Assembly: GCF_900103455.1 (NCBI RefSeq)
Contig: NZ_FNHI01000008.1
Span: 1-64,000, forward strand
DNA from: Streptomyces wuyuanensis
GTDB lineage: Bacteria; Actinomycetota; Actinomycetes; Streptomycetales; Streptomycetaceae
Length of the DNA: 64,000 bases
Reading direction: 5' to 3'
This document shows, in pieces, positions 1 to 8,700 of the stretch. A program made the translations under genes and the position numbers. Below the pieces are notes generated by a model. It made no database searches. It had not been told where the DNA came from and worked only from the letters and a program-made list of their open reading frames with translations. The first letter of the stretch is position 1; every line of letters starts with the position of its first letter.

Positions 1-107
1 ACTTGATGGGGTAAGGCTCCCAGTAGACGACTGGGTTGATAGGCCGGATATGGAAGCCAGGTGACTGGTGGAGTTGACCGGTACTAATAGGCCGAGGGCT
101 TGTCCTC
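1..107 (+). rRNA. 23S ribosomal RNA, 3' end (partial)
   Basis: The first ~107 bases read as the 3' terminus of a bacterial 23S rRNA, including the conserved GTACTAATAGGCCGAGGGCT segment just before the end (E. coli has the equivalent ACUAAUGAACCG). The gene begins left of the window. The exact mature end is set by analogy and may be off by a few bases. The 5S gene follows after about 85 nt, as expected for a Streptomyces rrn operon transcribed rightwards. Confidence 0.93.
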
Positions 108-192
108 AGTTGCTCGCGTCCACTGTGTTAGTTCTGAAGTAACGAACATGCCGAGACCACCGTGTGGTCGGCTGGTTCGACATCTTCATAGT

Positions 193-311
193 GTTTCGGT
201 GGTCATAGCGTTAGGGAAACGCCCGGTTACATTCCGAACCCGGAAGCTAAGCCTTTCAGCGCCGATGGTACTGCAGGGGGGACCCTGTGGGAGAGTAGGA
301 CACCGCCGAAC
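193..311 (+). rRNA. 5S ribosomal RNA
   Basis: A 119-nt segment starts GTTTCGGTGGTCATAGCG and ends CACCGCCGAAC. The two ends pair (helix I), and the conserved CCGAACCCGGAAG loop lies in the middle. It is the last gene of the rrn operon; a strong hairpin follows 10 nt later. Ends are estimated from the terminal helix and could be off by one or two bases. Confidence 0.95.
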
Positions 312-320
312 AATTTTTCA

Positions 321-355
321 GGGAAAGCCCCGGACCATTGGTCCGGGGCTTTCCC
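321..355 (+). terminator. rrn operon terminator
   Basis: A perfect 16-bp inverted repeat (321-336 with 340-355) encloses a 3-nt loop. It is preceded by a short T-run (314-318) rather than followed by one. It sits 10 nt past the 5S rRNA, the expected place for the operon terminator. Confidence 0.92.
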
Positions 356-469
356 GCGTTGTGCGCAGTTTATGCGGCATGATCGACGCCACCCCTGTGT
401 ACCCGCTCCACCAGGCTGAAGGTAGGGTCAGGGAGCATCGTTGGTACGTTCGGCACAGGAGGCCCCCGG

Positions 470-1078
470 GTGGAGGTCCAGGAGACCCGCGTTCAGACCG
501 ACCGGGTACTCACCATCCCCAACATCCTCAGCATGGCTCGCCTGCTCGGCGTACCGCTGTTCCTGTGGCTGATCCTCCTGCCCGAGTTCGGCGGCCCGAA
601 GGCGGACGGGTGGGCCCTGCTCGTCCTCGCCCTGAGCGGCGTCAGCGACTACCTCGACGGGAAGCTCGCCCGGCGATGGAACCAGATCAGCAGCCTCGGC
701 CGGATCCTCGACCCCGCCGCCGACCGTCTCTACATCCTTTCCACCATCGTGGGCCTCACCTGGCGGGGGATCCTGCCGCTTTGGTTGACCGCGGCACTTT
801 TGGCGCGGGACCTGATGCTCCTCGTGATGGTGGGAATCCTGCGCCGGCACGGCTATCCGCCTCCCCAGGTGAACTTTCTGGGCAAGGCGGCTACCTTCAA
901 CTTGATGTATGCGTTCCCGCTCCTGCTGCTCAGCGACGGAAACGGGTGGCTTGCGTCACTCGCCGAAGTTTTCGGATGGGCGTTCGCAGGATGGGGTACA
1001 ACTCTGTATTGGTGGGCAGGGATCCTCTATGTGGTCCAGGTCCGCCGACTCGTCAAGGCTGACGCCGTGGCCGATTGA
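470..1078 (+). CDS. CDP-alcohol phosphatidyltransferase (cardiolipin / phosphatidylglycerophosphate synthase type)
   Basis: This 202-aa integral membrane enzyme should transfer a phosphatidyl group from a CDP-activated lipid to an alcohol. The family signature is complete: D60-x2-D63-G64-x2-A67-R68-x8-G77-x3-D81-x3-D85, the Mg-binding catalytic core. About five hydrophobic segments follow the usual topology. The GTG start at 470 has AGGAGG at 457-462, 7 nt upstream. The S. coelicolor neighbour of the same ManC gene is, as I recall, the eukaryotic-type cardiolipin synthase SCO1389; the mycobacterial equivalent is annotated pgsA2. Sequence alone does not settle whether the acceptor is phosphatidylglycerol or glycerol-3-phosphate. 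It heads the conserved DUF881/sbp/GarA cluster. Confidence 0.88.
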   Translation: MEVQETRVQTDRVLTIPNILSMARLLGVPLFLWLILLPEFGGPKADGWALLVLALSGVSDYLDGKLARRWNQISSLGRILDPAADRLYILSTIVGLTWRGILPLWLTAALLARDLMLLVMVGILRRHGYPPPQVNFLGKAATFNLMYAFPLLLLSDGNGWLASLAEVFGWAFAGWGTTLYWWAGILYVVQVRRLVKADAVAD

Positions 1079-1193
1079 GCCGTATGCACGTAGCTGTGCA
1101 GAGTCCCACCGGTCCGCATGAGAACTGGAGAGGGCCTGCCCGGACGGGTGAAGTCGGCTGGACCGTCGTCTCTTCAAGGAGGACGCTTCCGAC

Positions 1194-3701
1194 ATGAAGG
1201 CCGTCGTGATGGCTGGTGGCGAAGGAACACGACTTCGCCCCATGACCTCGAGCATGCCCAAGCCACTGCTGCCGGTGGTCAACAGGCCGATCATGGAGCA
1301 TGTGCTGCGCCTGCTCAAGCGGCACGGGCTCAATGAGACGGTCGTGACCGTCCAGTTCCTCGCTTCCCTCGTCAAGAACTACTTCGGCGACGGTGAAGAG
1401 CTAGGGATGGAACTCACCTACGCGCACGAGGAAAAGCCACTCGGTACCGCGGGTAGCGTGAAGAACGCAGAAGAGGCGCTCAAGGACGACGCATTCCTCG
1501 TCATTTCCGGCGACGCGCTCACCGACTTCGACCTCACGGACCTCATCCGGTTCCACAAGGAGAAAGGCGCACTGGTCACCGTGTGCCTGACCCGGGTGCC
1601 GAATCCTCTTGAATTCGGCATCACGATCGTGGACGAACAGGGCAAGGTCGAGAGGTTCCTGGAGAAGCCGACCTGGGGCCAGGTCTTCTCCGACACCGTG
1701 AACACGGGCATCTACGTCATGGAGCCGGAGGTCTTCGACTACGTCGAGCCCGATGTCTCCGTGGACTGGTCCGGTGATGTCTTCCCGCAGCTGATGAAGG
1801 AAGGCAAGCCGATCTACGGCTACATCGCCGAGGGCTACTGGGAGGACGTCGGCACCCACGAGAGCTATGTGAAGGCCCAGGCCGACGTTCTCGAGGGCAA
1901 GGTCGACGTGGAGATCGACGGCTTCGAGATCTCGCCCGGCGTCTGGGTGGCGGAGGGCGCGGAGGTCCATCCGGACGCCGTGCTGCGAGGCCCGCTCTAT
2001 GTCGGCGACTACGCCAAGGTCGAAGCGGACGTCGAGATCCGCGAACACACCGTGGTCGGGTCCAATGTGGTCGTGAAATCAGGTGCGTTCCTGCACCGGG
2101 CCGTCATTCACGACAACGTCTACATCGGACCGCACAGCAATCTGCGCGGCTGCGTCATCGGCAAGAACACCGACATCATGCGCGCCGTGCGGATCGAGGA
2201 CGGGGCCGTCATCGGTGACGAGTGCCTGATCGGCGAGGAGTCGATCGTCCAGGGCAACGTGCGGGTCTATCCGTTCAAGACCATCGAGGCCGGCGCGTTC
2301 GTCAACACCTCGGTGATCTGGGAATCGCGAGGTCAGGCGCAACTCTTCGGGGCCCGGGGCGTATCGGGAATCCTCAACGTCGAGATCACGCCGGAACTCG
2401 CCGTGCGGCTCGCGGGGGCGTACGCGACCACCCTGAAGAAGGGCGCTACCGTCACCACGGCCCGTGACCACTCCCGAGGCGCGCGAGCACTGAAACGCGC
2501 GGTGATCTCCGCACTCCAGGCCAGTGCCATCGACGTTCGGGACCTGGAGAACGTGCCGCTGCCGGTCGCCCGGCAGCAGACGGCCCGAGGCAGCGCCGGC
2601 GGCATCATGATCCGCACCTCGCCGGGTGTCCCCGACTCGGTCGACATCATGTTCTTCGACGAACGCGGCGCGGACCTGTCGCAGGGCGGTCAGCGGAAGC
2701 TCGACCGTGTATACGCACGTCAGGAGTACCGTCGCGCGTTTCCCGGCGAGATCGGAGACCTCTTCTTCCCGGCGAGCATCTACGACTCGTACACGGGATC
2801 GCTGCTGCGCAACGTCGACACCAGCGGTATCGCGGAGGCCGGGCTCAAGGTCGTCATCGACGCGTCCAACGGCAGTGCCGGCCTCGTGCTCCCGAGCCTC
2901 CTCGGCAGGCTCGGCGTGGACGCGCTGACGATCAACCCCGGGCTCGACGAGTCGCGGCCGACCGAGACGCTGGAGCAGCGCAGGCAGGGCCTGAAGCGGC
3001 TGGGCGAGATCGTGGCCTCCGCGCACGCCGCCTTCGGCGTGCGCTTCGACCCCGTCGGCGAGCGGCTGTCGCTCGTCGACGAGCGGGGCCGGATCGTGGA
3101 GGACGACCGGGCGCTGCTCGTCATGCTGGACCTCGTGGCCGCAGAACGCCGCAGCGGGAAGGTCGCGTTGCCCGTGACCACGACCCGTATCGCCGAGCAG
3201 GTCGCCGCCTACCACGGCACTCAGGTGGAGTGGACCACCACGTCCCCGGACGACCTGACCAGGGTCGGCCGGGAAGAGTCCACCATCTTCGGCGGGGACG
3301 GCCGCGGTGGCTTCATCATTCCGGAGTTCAGCAGCGTCTTCGACGGCCCGGCGGCGTTCGTGCGGCTTCTCGGCCTGGTCGCCCGCACCCAGCTCACGCT
3401 GAGCCAGATCGACGCCCGCATCCCACGGGCCCATGTGCTCCGCAAGGACATCGCGACGCCCTGGGCGGTCAAGGGGCTCGTGATGCGCCGGGTCGTCGAG
3501 GCCGCCGGCGACCGCTTCGTGGACACCACCGACGGTGTCCGCGTGGTGGAAGCGGACGGCCGCTGGGTTCTCGTCCTGCCCGACCCGTCCGAGGCCGTCA
3601 CCCATCTGTGGGCCGAGGGTCCCGACGACGCGTCCGCCCAGGCACTCCTGGGCGAGTGGTCCACGGTCGTGGAAAGTGCAGGTGACGCCGCGAAGGAGTG
3701 A
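1194..3701 (+). CDS. Mannose-1-phosphate guanylyltransferase with degenerate phosphomannomutase-like C-terminal domain
   Basis: An 835-aa two-part protein. Residues 1-235 are a sugar-nucleotidyltransferase domain with the G8-G-E-G-T-R-L-R signature and K23-P24; this should make GDP-mannose (or a related NDP-sugar) for protein mannosylation and envelope glycans. Residues ~255-370 carry left-handed beta-helix hexapeptide repeats. Residues ~385-835 resemble phosphomannomutase/phosphoglucomutase, but the catalytic loops are altered: RTSPG (474-478) where TASHNP is expected, DPVGER (619-624) for DGDxDR, GGDGRGG (700-706) for the GExSG sugar loop, and DPSEA (797-801) for RPSGTEP. The C-terminal half is therefore probably not a working mutase. 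The ATG has AAGGAGG at 1176-1182. In S. coelicolor the same neighbourhood carries a similar fused protein (memory). Confidence 0.9.
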   Translation: MKAVVMAGGEGTRLRPMTSSMPKPLLPVVNRPIMEHVLRLLKRHGLNETVVTVQFLASLVKNYFGDGEELGMELTYAHEEKPLGTAGSVKNAEEALKDDAFLVISGDALTDFDLTDLIRFHKEKGALVTVCLTRVPNPLEFGITIVDEQGKVERFLEKPTWGQVFSDTVNTGIYVMEPEVFDYVEPDVSVDWSGDVFPQLMKEGKPIYGYIAEGYWEDVGTHESYVKAQADVLEGKVDVEIDGFEISPGVWVAEGAEVHPDAVLRGPLYVGDYAKVEADVEIREHTVVGSNVVVKSGAFLHRAVIHDNVYIGPHSNLRGCVIGKNTDIMRAVRIEDGAVIGDECLIGEESIVQGNVRVYPFKTIEAGAFVNTSVIWESRGQAQLFGARGVSGILNVEITPELAVRLAGAYATTLKKGATVTTARDHSRGARALKRAVISALQASAIDVRDLENVPLPVARQQTARGSAGGIMIRTSPGVPDSVDIMFFDERGADLSQGGQRKLDRVYARQEYRRAFPGEIGDLFFPASIYDSYTGSLLRNVDTSGIAEAGLKVVIDASNGSAGLVLPSLLGRLGVDALTINPGLDESRPTETLEQRRQGLKRLGEIVASAHAAFGVRFDPVGERLSLVDERGRIVEDDRALLVMLDLVAAERRSGKVALPVTTTRIAEQVAAYHGTQVEWTTTSPDDLTRVGREESTIFGGDGRGGFIIPEFSSVFDGPAAFVRLLGLVARTQLTLSQIDARIPRAHVLRKDIATPWAVKGLVMRRVVEAAGDRFVDTTDGVRVVEADGRWVLVLPDPSEAVTHLWAEGPDDASAQALLGEWSTVVESAGDAAKE

Positions 3702-3725
3702 GGGTGCCGGGGGTCTGACGACCAT

Positions 3726-3759
3726 GTGCCGGGATGCGGGACGGTCCGCATCCCGGCAC
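3726..3759 (+). terminator. Intrinsic terminator after the ManC-like gene
   Basis: A perfect 14-bp inverted repeat (3726-3739 with 3746-3759) with a 6-nt loop lies 25 nt past the stop codon. It has no T-tract, which is usual in Streptomyces. It separates this gene from the DUF881 operon. Confidence 0.75.
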
Positions 3760-3810
3760 AACCCCGGGGCCATTCGGCGGTAGCGGTTGCGACGTGCGAC
3801 GATGTGCGGC

Positions 3811-4737
3811 ATGCCGCAGCAGCCCCCCGTCCCGAGGACCGCCTCACCGCCGCCGCGCCCCGATGCCTCCATGTCGCTGCTGAACAACGTCATGGACCAC
3901 AGCCTCGACGACGGCTACGCGGAGGCCACGGCGCGGAGGGAGTCGGAGGGCGGGCCCCGGCCCCAGACACTCAGGGCCAAGCTGTGGCTCGCGGCCGGGC
4001 TGGTGCTGGCGGCTCTGGTCGTCACACTCGGGGCTGCGCAGGCGCGGATATCGGCACCCGTCGTCGCGAAGGAACGCGAAGAGCTCATCGACCGCATCGA
4101 GGCAGAGACCGCGGCCGCGGACGAGCTGGAGAAGAACGTCGACCGGCTCCGCGAGGAGGTCGGTGAGCGGCAGCGCAAGGCGCTCCAGCAGCAGGGCGGA
4201 CACCAGGGGGACCTCGTGGCGCTGCTCTCCGGCGCGACCGAGGTGACCGGCCAGGGGGTCAAGCTCGTCGTCGACGACGCCGAGGACAGCGAGGCGGACG
4301 GCGGCGGTCCGCGGGAGAGCAGCAGCTTCTCCGACACCGGCCGGGTCCGCGACCGTGACATGCAGCGCGTCGTCAACGGGCTCTGGGAGTCCGGCGCGGA
4401 GGCCGTGGCGATCAACGGGCAGAGGCTGACCGCCCTGTCCGCGATCAGGGCCGCCGGTGACGCGATACTCGTCGACAACAAGCCGCTGGTGCCGCCGTAC
4501 ACGGTGCTCGCGGTCGGGGACGGGAAGAAGCTGAGCACCGCCTTCCAGGACAGCGCGGACGGCCAGTACCTCCACGCGCTGCAGGAGAATTTCGGGATCC
4601 GGAGCAGCATCTCCGCCCAGGAGAAGGTGCGTCTCCCGGCCGCACCCAGCCTGATCGTACGTACCGCAGAGCCGAGGACCGCCGGTGGCACGCCCGCCGG
4701 TCAGGGCACGGCAGAGACAGGGAAGGGCACATCGTGA
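3811..4737 (+). CDS. DUF881 family membrane protein
   Basis: 308 aa. A Pro-rich cytoplasmic N-terminus is followed by one membrane segment (about residues 58-78), a coiled coil (about 85-125, rich in E/R/L) and the extracytoplasmic DUF881 domain (about 130-280). The family is linked to the divisome/envelope in Gram-positives but has no assigned biochemical role. Two starts are possible: ATG 3802 or ATG 3811. I chose 3811 because a GACGAT -10-like box ends about 8 nt before it and there is no Shine-Dalgarno sequence. It overlaps the next gene by 4 nt (GTGA), so they are translationally coupled. It is the first of two DUF881 paralogues bracketing the small basic protein, as in mycobacteria (Rv1823-Rv1825). 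Confidence 0.85.
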   Translation: MPQQPPVPRTASPPPRPDASMSLLNNVMDHSLDDGYAEATARRESEGGPRPQTLRAKLWLAAGLVLAALVVTLGAAQARISAPVVAKEREELIDRIEAETAAADELEKNVDRLREEVGERQRKALQQQGGHQGDLVALLSGATEVTGQGVKLVVDDAEDSEADGGGPRESSSFSDTGRVRDRDMQRVVNGLWESGAEAVAINGQRLTALSAIRAAGDAILVDNKPLVPPYTVLAVGDGKKLSTAFQDSADGQYLHALQENFGIRSSISAQEKVRLPAAPSLIVRTAEPRTAGGTPAGQGTAETGKGTS

Positions 4738-5066
4738 TCGCCGTACTGGGCCTCGTCTTGGGAGTCGTGGCGGGATTGTTGCTCCGCCCCGAGGTGCCGG
4801 CGGTGGTCGAGCCCTACCTTCCGATCGCCGTCGTCGCGGCCCTCGACGCGGTGTTCGGCGGCCTGCGCGCCATGCTCGACGGGATCTTCGTCGACAAGGT
4901 CTTCGTGGTCTCGTTCCTGTCGAACGTCGTCGTGGCCGCACTGATCGTCTTCCTCGGCGACAAGCTGGGCGTCGGCGCGCAGCTGTCCACGGGGGTGGTG
5001 GTCGTGCTCGGCATCCGGATCTTCTCCAACGCGGCCGCGATCCGCCGCCATGTGTTCCGGGCGTGA
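4734..5066 (+). CDS. sbp: Small basic family membrane protein (DUF1290)
   Basis: 110 aa with three hydrophobic stretches (about residues 1-18, 28-45 and 58-100) joined by short charged loops; the C-terminus is basic (RRHVFRA). It matches the 'small basic protein' family, whose gene sits between DUF881 genes or near ftsZ in many Gram-positives. Function is unknown; a structural or assembly role at the membrane is inferred from its partners. The GTG start at 4734 overlaps the stop of the upstream DUF881 gene. The next gene begins 6 nt after its stop, so all three are one operon. Confidence 0.88.
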   Translation: MIAVLGLVLGVVAGLLLRPEVPAVVEPYLPIAVVAALDAVFGGLRAMLDGIFVDKVFVVSFLSNVVVAALIVFLGDKLGVGAQLSTGVVVVLGIRIFSNAAAIRRHVFRA

Positions 5067-5071
5067 GGCCG

Positions 5072-6151
5072 ATGAGCGACAACGACAAGACCCTGCGTGA
5101 AACGCCCGACCCCCAGGACGGGACGCCGAGGACGACCGGCGGGCGGACGCCCGAGGTCGCGCCGCCCCGCCGGCCCGAAGCACCGCTGCCGGAGCGGAGC
5201 GTCCCCACCGCGCCCGTCGGGCCGGGCCCGCTTCCCGCCCCGGTCCGGGCGGCGCCCGAGGAAGCCGGGAAGGCCGGCGCGGCGTCCGCCGCTCCCACGA
5301 CCGACGGCGCCGCTCCCGCCGGCGCCGGTGCCGACGGGAGCGATGGCGCGAACCGCTCCGCCGCCCGCACCCCGGACTCTCCCGCGGATGAAGAGGCCGG
5401 GGAAGCGACACCGGCCGGCGACGGCCCTCATCTGACCGGTCGGCAGCGACTGGCGGCCGGACTGTGGCCTCCCCGCTTCTCGCGCGCCCAACTCATCGTG
5501 GCCCTCCTGCTGTTCGTCCTCGGGCTCGGTCTGGCCATCCAGGTCCAGTCGACGAGCGACAACAGCGCCCTGCGCGGCGCGCGCCAGGAAGATCTCGTGC
5601 GCATCCTCGATGAACTGGATGACCGCACCAAGCGTCTGGAAGATGAGAAGCAGCGCCTCGAGGACCAGCGGACCGAACTGGAGACCAGCTCGGATCAGGC
5701 CGAAGAGGCGCGCAAGCAGACACAGGAAAAGGAGCGGCAGCTGGGCATCCTCGCCGGTACCGTGGCCGCACAGGGCCCCGGTATCACGCTGACCATCGGC
5801 GACGGGGCCGGCGCGGTCGAGTCGGACATGCTGCTCGACGCGATCCAGGAGCTCCGGGCCGCGGGGGCCGAGGCGATCCAGGTCAACGGGGTGAGGGTCG
5901 TCGCGGACTCCTACTTCTCCGACGTCGGCGGGGCCATCGAGGTCGACGGCAAGAAGATCGACGCTCCGTACCGCTTCAAGGTCATCGGCAAGCCGCAGGA
6001 CCTCGAACCGGCGCTGAACATTCCCGGCGGCGTGGTGCAGACCCTGGAGAAGGAGCAGGCCACCGCCACGGTGGCCCGGTCGGAGAAGATCGTCGTGGAT
6101 GCCTTGCGACCCGTGGAACGGCCTGACTACGCTCGGTCGTCCTCCCAGTGA
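5072..6151 (+). CDS. DUF881 family membrane protein (second paralogue)
   Basis: 359 aa. The long N-terminal ~130 residues are Pro/Ala/Gly-rich, low-complexity and probably disordered in the cytoplasm. A membrane segment follows (about 140-160, AQLIVALLLFVLGLGLAIQV), then a strong coiled coil (about 165-225) and the DUF881 domain to about 340. The ATG at 5072 is chosen because it lies 6 nt after the sbp stop and opens with the typical acidic MSDNDK. Reading further upstream would run through the sbp gene. The coiled coil suggests it pairs with itself or with the first DUF881 protein. Confidence 0.88.
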   Translation: MSDNDKTLRETPDPQDGTPRTTGGRTPEVAPPRRPEAPLPERSVPTAPVGPGPLPAPVRAAPEEAGKAGAASAAPTTDGAAPAGAGADGSDGANRSAARTPDSPADEEAGEATPAGDGPHLTGRQRLAAGLWPPRFSRAQLIVALLLFVLGLGLAIQVQSTSDNSALRGARQEDLVRILDELDDRTKRLEDEKQRLEDQRTELETSSDQAEEARKQTQEKERQLGILAGTVAAQGPGITLTIGDGAGAVESDMLLDAIQELRAAGAEAIQVNGVRVVADSYFSDVGGAIEVDGKKIDAPYRFKVIGKPQDLEPALNIPGGVVQTLEKEQATATVARSEKIVVDALRPVERPDYARSSSQ

Positions 6152-6338
6152 GACAAGGGCGTGTGAGGGAGGCCGGAGATGGACAAGGGGTTGCGGGGGG
6201 TCGGCGCATCGTAAGAGTGCTGCGTGGTGGAAACTGTCCGGAGGGTACGGACGTTGTGAGGATGTCCGGGTCGGCAGGTGTGTTCATTCAGGGTTCCTGC
6301 CCCACGGGCGGGTCTGTTTCGGTCAAGGGGAATCGCCC

Positions 6339-7166
6339 GTGAAGTTGTTTGGGAAGTTGTTCGGCAAGAGCGCACGCGAGGACAGCGGCACCGCCCGTCA
6401 TCGCGCACCGCGCCATGGCCAGGAGGCGGAGCAGGGTGGGGAGCGCCCGCTCTTCCGGGACGAGGTCGCCGGTGGTGACATTCCCGGCGGTCAGGGCGCG
6501 TCTGCTGTTGACCCTGCCGGTCCCGGCCGCATAGGTTTCGGGGAACCGTCAACCTCAAGTGCGGGTGGAGGGTTTACGCCCGACCCGTATGCATCCCATG
6601 CCCCCGCGGGGCAGCCGCGGCAGGAGGACCCGTCCATGCCGGTGTGTACGCGATGCGGCAACCGCAATGCCGAGACCAGCCGCTTCTGTTCCAACTGCGG
6701 TGCGCCCCTGCGGTCCGGGGCTCCGGCGGAGCGTGCTTCGGAGACGACCTCGACGATCTCCATCTCGGGGATCGAGGCCTATGAGGCGGAGGCCACGGGC
6801 CAGACGCCGATCCCGTCGCTCTCGCCCGAGGCCCAGGCCGCCGTCGAGGCACTGCCGCTCGGCTCCGCCCTGCTGGTGGTGCGTCGCGGGCCGAACTCGG
6901 GCAGCCGCTTCCTCCTGGACAGTGAGCTGACCACGGCGGGCCGCCACCCCCAGAGCGACATCTTCCTCGACGACTTCACCGTCTCCCGCCGTCATGTGGA
7001 GTTCCGCAGGGCGGCCGACGGCACCTTCACCGTCACCGATGTCGGCAGCCTCAACGGCACGTACGTCAATCGCGAGCCGATCGACTCGGTCGTCCTGGCG
7101 AACGGTGATGAAGTTCAGATCGGCAAGTACCGGCTGGTCTTCTACGCGAACCAGCGGGGCTTGTGA
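6339..7166 (+). CDS. garA: GarA/OdhI-type FHA-domain protein with zinc ribbon
   Basis: 275 aa. In mycobacteria and corynebacteria GarA/OdhI, when unphosphorylated, inhibits 2-oxoglutarate dehydrogenase and alters glutamate metabolism; Ser/Thr kinases switch it by phosphorylating an ETTS motif. That motif is here at 135-138 (E-T-T-S). The C-terminal FHA domain (about 185-265) has GRHPQSD, SRRH and SLNGTYVN and ends very like mycobacterial GarA. Unlike the ~160-aa mycobacterial protein, this one has an extra ~95-residue basic N-terminus and a four-cysteine zinc ribbon (C103, C106, C117, C120). The GTG start at 6339 has CAAGGGGA about 8 nt upstream. The following MerR gene overlaps it (GTGA). 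The family assignment is strong; the targets in this organism are inferred. Confidence 0.88.
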   Translation: MKLFGKLFGKSAREDSGTARHRAPRHGQEAEQGGERPLFRDEVAGGDIPGGQGASAVDPAGPGRIGFGEPSTSSAGGGFTPDPYASHAPAGQPRQEDPSMPVCTRCGNRNAETSRFCSNCGAPLRSGAPAERASETTSTISISGIEAYEAEATGQTPIPSLSPEAQAAVEALPLGSALLVVRRGPNSGSRFLLDSELTTAGRHPQSDIFLDDFTVSRRHVEFRRAADGTFTVTDVGSLNGTYVNREPIDSVVLANGDEVQIGKYRLVFYANQRGL

Positions 7167-7918
7167 CCTCAGGGACGTCCATGCGGCGAACTCCGACGGG
7201 CGGTGCCGGCCACGGCACCGCCGGTGGCGACCGGCTGGTCAGCATCGGCTCGGTGCTGAACCAGCTCCGCGACGAGTTTCCCGAGGTCACGATCTCCAAG
7301 ATCCGGTTCCTGGAGTCCGAGGGGCTCGTCGAACCACAGCGCACGCCGTCCGGCTACCGCAAGTTCAGCCCGGAGGACGTCGAGCGGCTCGCGCAGGTGC
7401 TCCGCATGCAGCGGGACCACTATCTGCCGCTGAAGGTCATCCGTGAGCACCTCGACGCACTGGCCCGGGGCGAGCGGCCCCCGCTGCCCTCCCAGGGCGG
7501 ACCGGCGGAAGCCGGCGGGGCGGACGGGTTCCCCGCCGAGGGGCCGACGGCGGCCCGGGTCGGGCGGGCGGAACTGCTGGCCGCCGCGGAGGTGACCGAG
7601 GAGGAGCTCGACGAGTGGGAGTCCTACGGTCTGATCACTCCTTCGGCGGACTCCTCCTATGACGCCGAGTCCGTGACGGTGGCCAAACTGATCGCCGACC
7701 TGGGCAGGTTCGGTCTGGAACCGCGGCATTTGCGGGCGATGAAGGCGGCTGCGGACCGCGAGGCGGGCCTGGTCGAACAAGTGGTCGCCCCGCTGCGGCG
7801 GCACCGCAATCCGCAGACCAGAGCTCATGCGGAGGCGACCACGAAGGAGCTGGCGGCGCTCTCCGTCAGGCTGCACTCGGCGCTGGTCCAGACGGCACTC
7901 GGGGTGCGCCTCCCCTGA
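7163..7918 (+). CDS. MerR family transcriptional regulator (Rv1828-like)
   Basis: 251 aa. An N-terminal winged-helix MerR DNA-binding domain (about residues 15-90; QLRDEFPEVTISKIRFLES and SGYRKFSPEDVERL) is followed by a Pro/Gly-rich linker and a helical domain (about 130-240). It lacks the cysteine set of metal-sensing MerR proteins. The GTG start at 7163 overlaps the garA stop by 4 nt, so the two are translationally coupled. The pair garA-merR is conserved in mycobacteria (Rv1827-Rv1828). A role in controlling the cluster is plausible but not shown. Confidence 0.9.
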   Translation: MTSGTSMRRTPTGGAGHGTAGGDRLVSIGSVLNQLRDEFPEVTISKIRFLESEGLVEPQRTPSGYRKFSPEDVERLAQVLRMQRDHYLPLKVIREHLDALARGERPPLPSQGGPAEAGGADGFPAEGPTAARVGRAELLAAAEVTEEELDEWESYGLITPSADSSYDAESVTVAKLIADLGRFGLEPRHLRAMKAAADREAGLVEQVVAPLRRHRNPQTRAHAEATTKELAALSVRLHSALVQTALGVRLP

Positions 7919-7993
7919 GTCCGGGGGCGGCTTGCACCGATCTTGGGGGAGCCCGACTACCCAAACCTGCCGGGCACGTCCTAGGGTTGCTGT

Positions 7994-8467
7994 GTGAACG
8001 AGCTCGACGTTGTGGGTGTCCGGGTGGAAATGCCCTCCAACCAGCCGATCGTGCTCCTGCGCGAAGTGGGAGGCGATCGGTACCTCCCCATCTGGATCGG
8101 ACCGGGTGAGGCGACCGCGATCGCCTTCGCGCAGCAGGGGATGGCGCCGGCCAGGCCGCTGACCCACGACCTGTTCAAGGACGTGCTGGAGGCCGTCGGC
8201 CAGGAGCTCACCGAGGTGCGGATCACGGACCTGCGGGAGGGCGTTTTCTACGCGGAGCTGGTCTTCGCCAGCGGCGTGGAGGTGAGCGCCAGGCCGTCGG
8301 ACGCCATAGCGCTTGCGCTGCGCACCGGTACGCCGATCTACGGCAGCGACGGCGTTCTGGACGACGCGGGCATCGCGATCCCCGACGAGCAGGAGGACGA
8401 AGTCGAGAAGTTCCGCGAGTTCCTCGACCAGATCTCGCCGGAGGACTTCGGCTCCAGCAGTCAGTGA
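7994..8467 (+). CDS. Bifunctional nuclease (BFN, DUF151) domain protein
   Basis: 157 aa of the BFN family, named after plant proteins with RNase/DNase activity; the bacterial role is unknown. The conserved core includes VLLREVGGDRYLPIWIG, the EATAIAFA helix and the PSDAIALALR motif. The last ~30 residues are acidic. The gene appears leaderless: TAGGGT (7982-7987) is a -10 box exactly 6 nt before the GTG. It lies between the two MerR genes, the order seen in mycobacteria (Rv1828-Rv1829-Rv1830). Confidence 0.9.
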   Translation: MNELDVVGVRVEMPSNQPIVLLREVGGDRYLPIWIGPGEATAIAFAQQGMAPARPLTHDLFKDVLEAVGQELTEVRITDLREGVFYAELVFASGVEVSARPSDAIALALRTGTPIYGSDGVLDDAGIAIPDEQEDEVEKFREFLDQISPEDFGSSSQ

Positions 8468-8641
8468 TCCGTCGGCCGGGCACCGCGATCCCCGCGAAGG
8501 AGCCTCGTTGCGGCAGGCGTGCGGGCGAGGCCGAGGCGAAACGATGCGCCACCCGGGCATCCGGCCACGTTTTCCCGGAAACAGGGCACGCGAAACCACT
8601 CTCAGGGTGATTATCACTCGGCGTGCCGAGTGTGGCGATCG

Positions 8642-8670
8642 TTGACGCACCCCGGGTGACTCCCTACCGT
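8642..8670 (+). promoter_or_regulatory. Vegetative (HrdB-type) promoter of the second merR gene
   Basis: TTGACG (8642-8647) and TACCGT (8665-8670) are separated by exactly 17 nt. The predicted transcription start is near 8677, giving a ~24-nt leader with GGAGG before the GTG at 8701. This is one of the clearest -35/-10 pairs in the window. Confidence 0.7.
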
Positions 8671-8700
8671 CGAGAGGGCAGGTCAAGGACGGAGGTCGGC

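Noticed and set aside
100..1062. A 320-codon plus-strand frame beginning in the 23S-5S spacer
   Set aside because: It overlaps 5S rRNA, its terminator and the phosphatidyltransferase in another frame.
2079..3893. A 604-codon minus-strand frame opposite the ManC-like gene
   Set aside because: Antisense of a clearly coding gene with normal codon bias on the other strand.
6152..6338. A possible small gene (gcvH remnant) between DUF881 and garA
   Set aside because: No lipoyl-domain motif or consistent codon bias in any frame; it looks like plain leader sequence.
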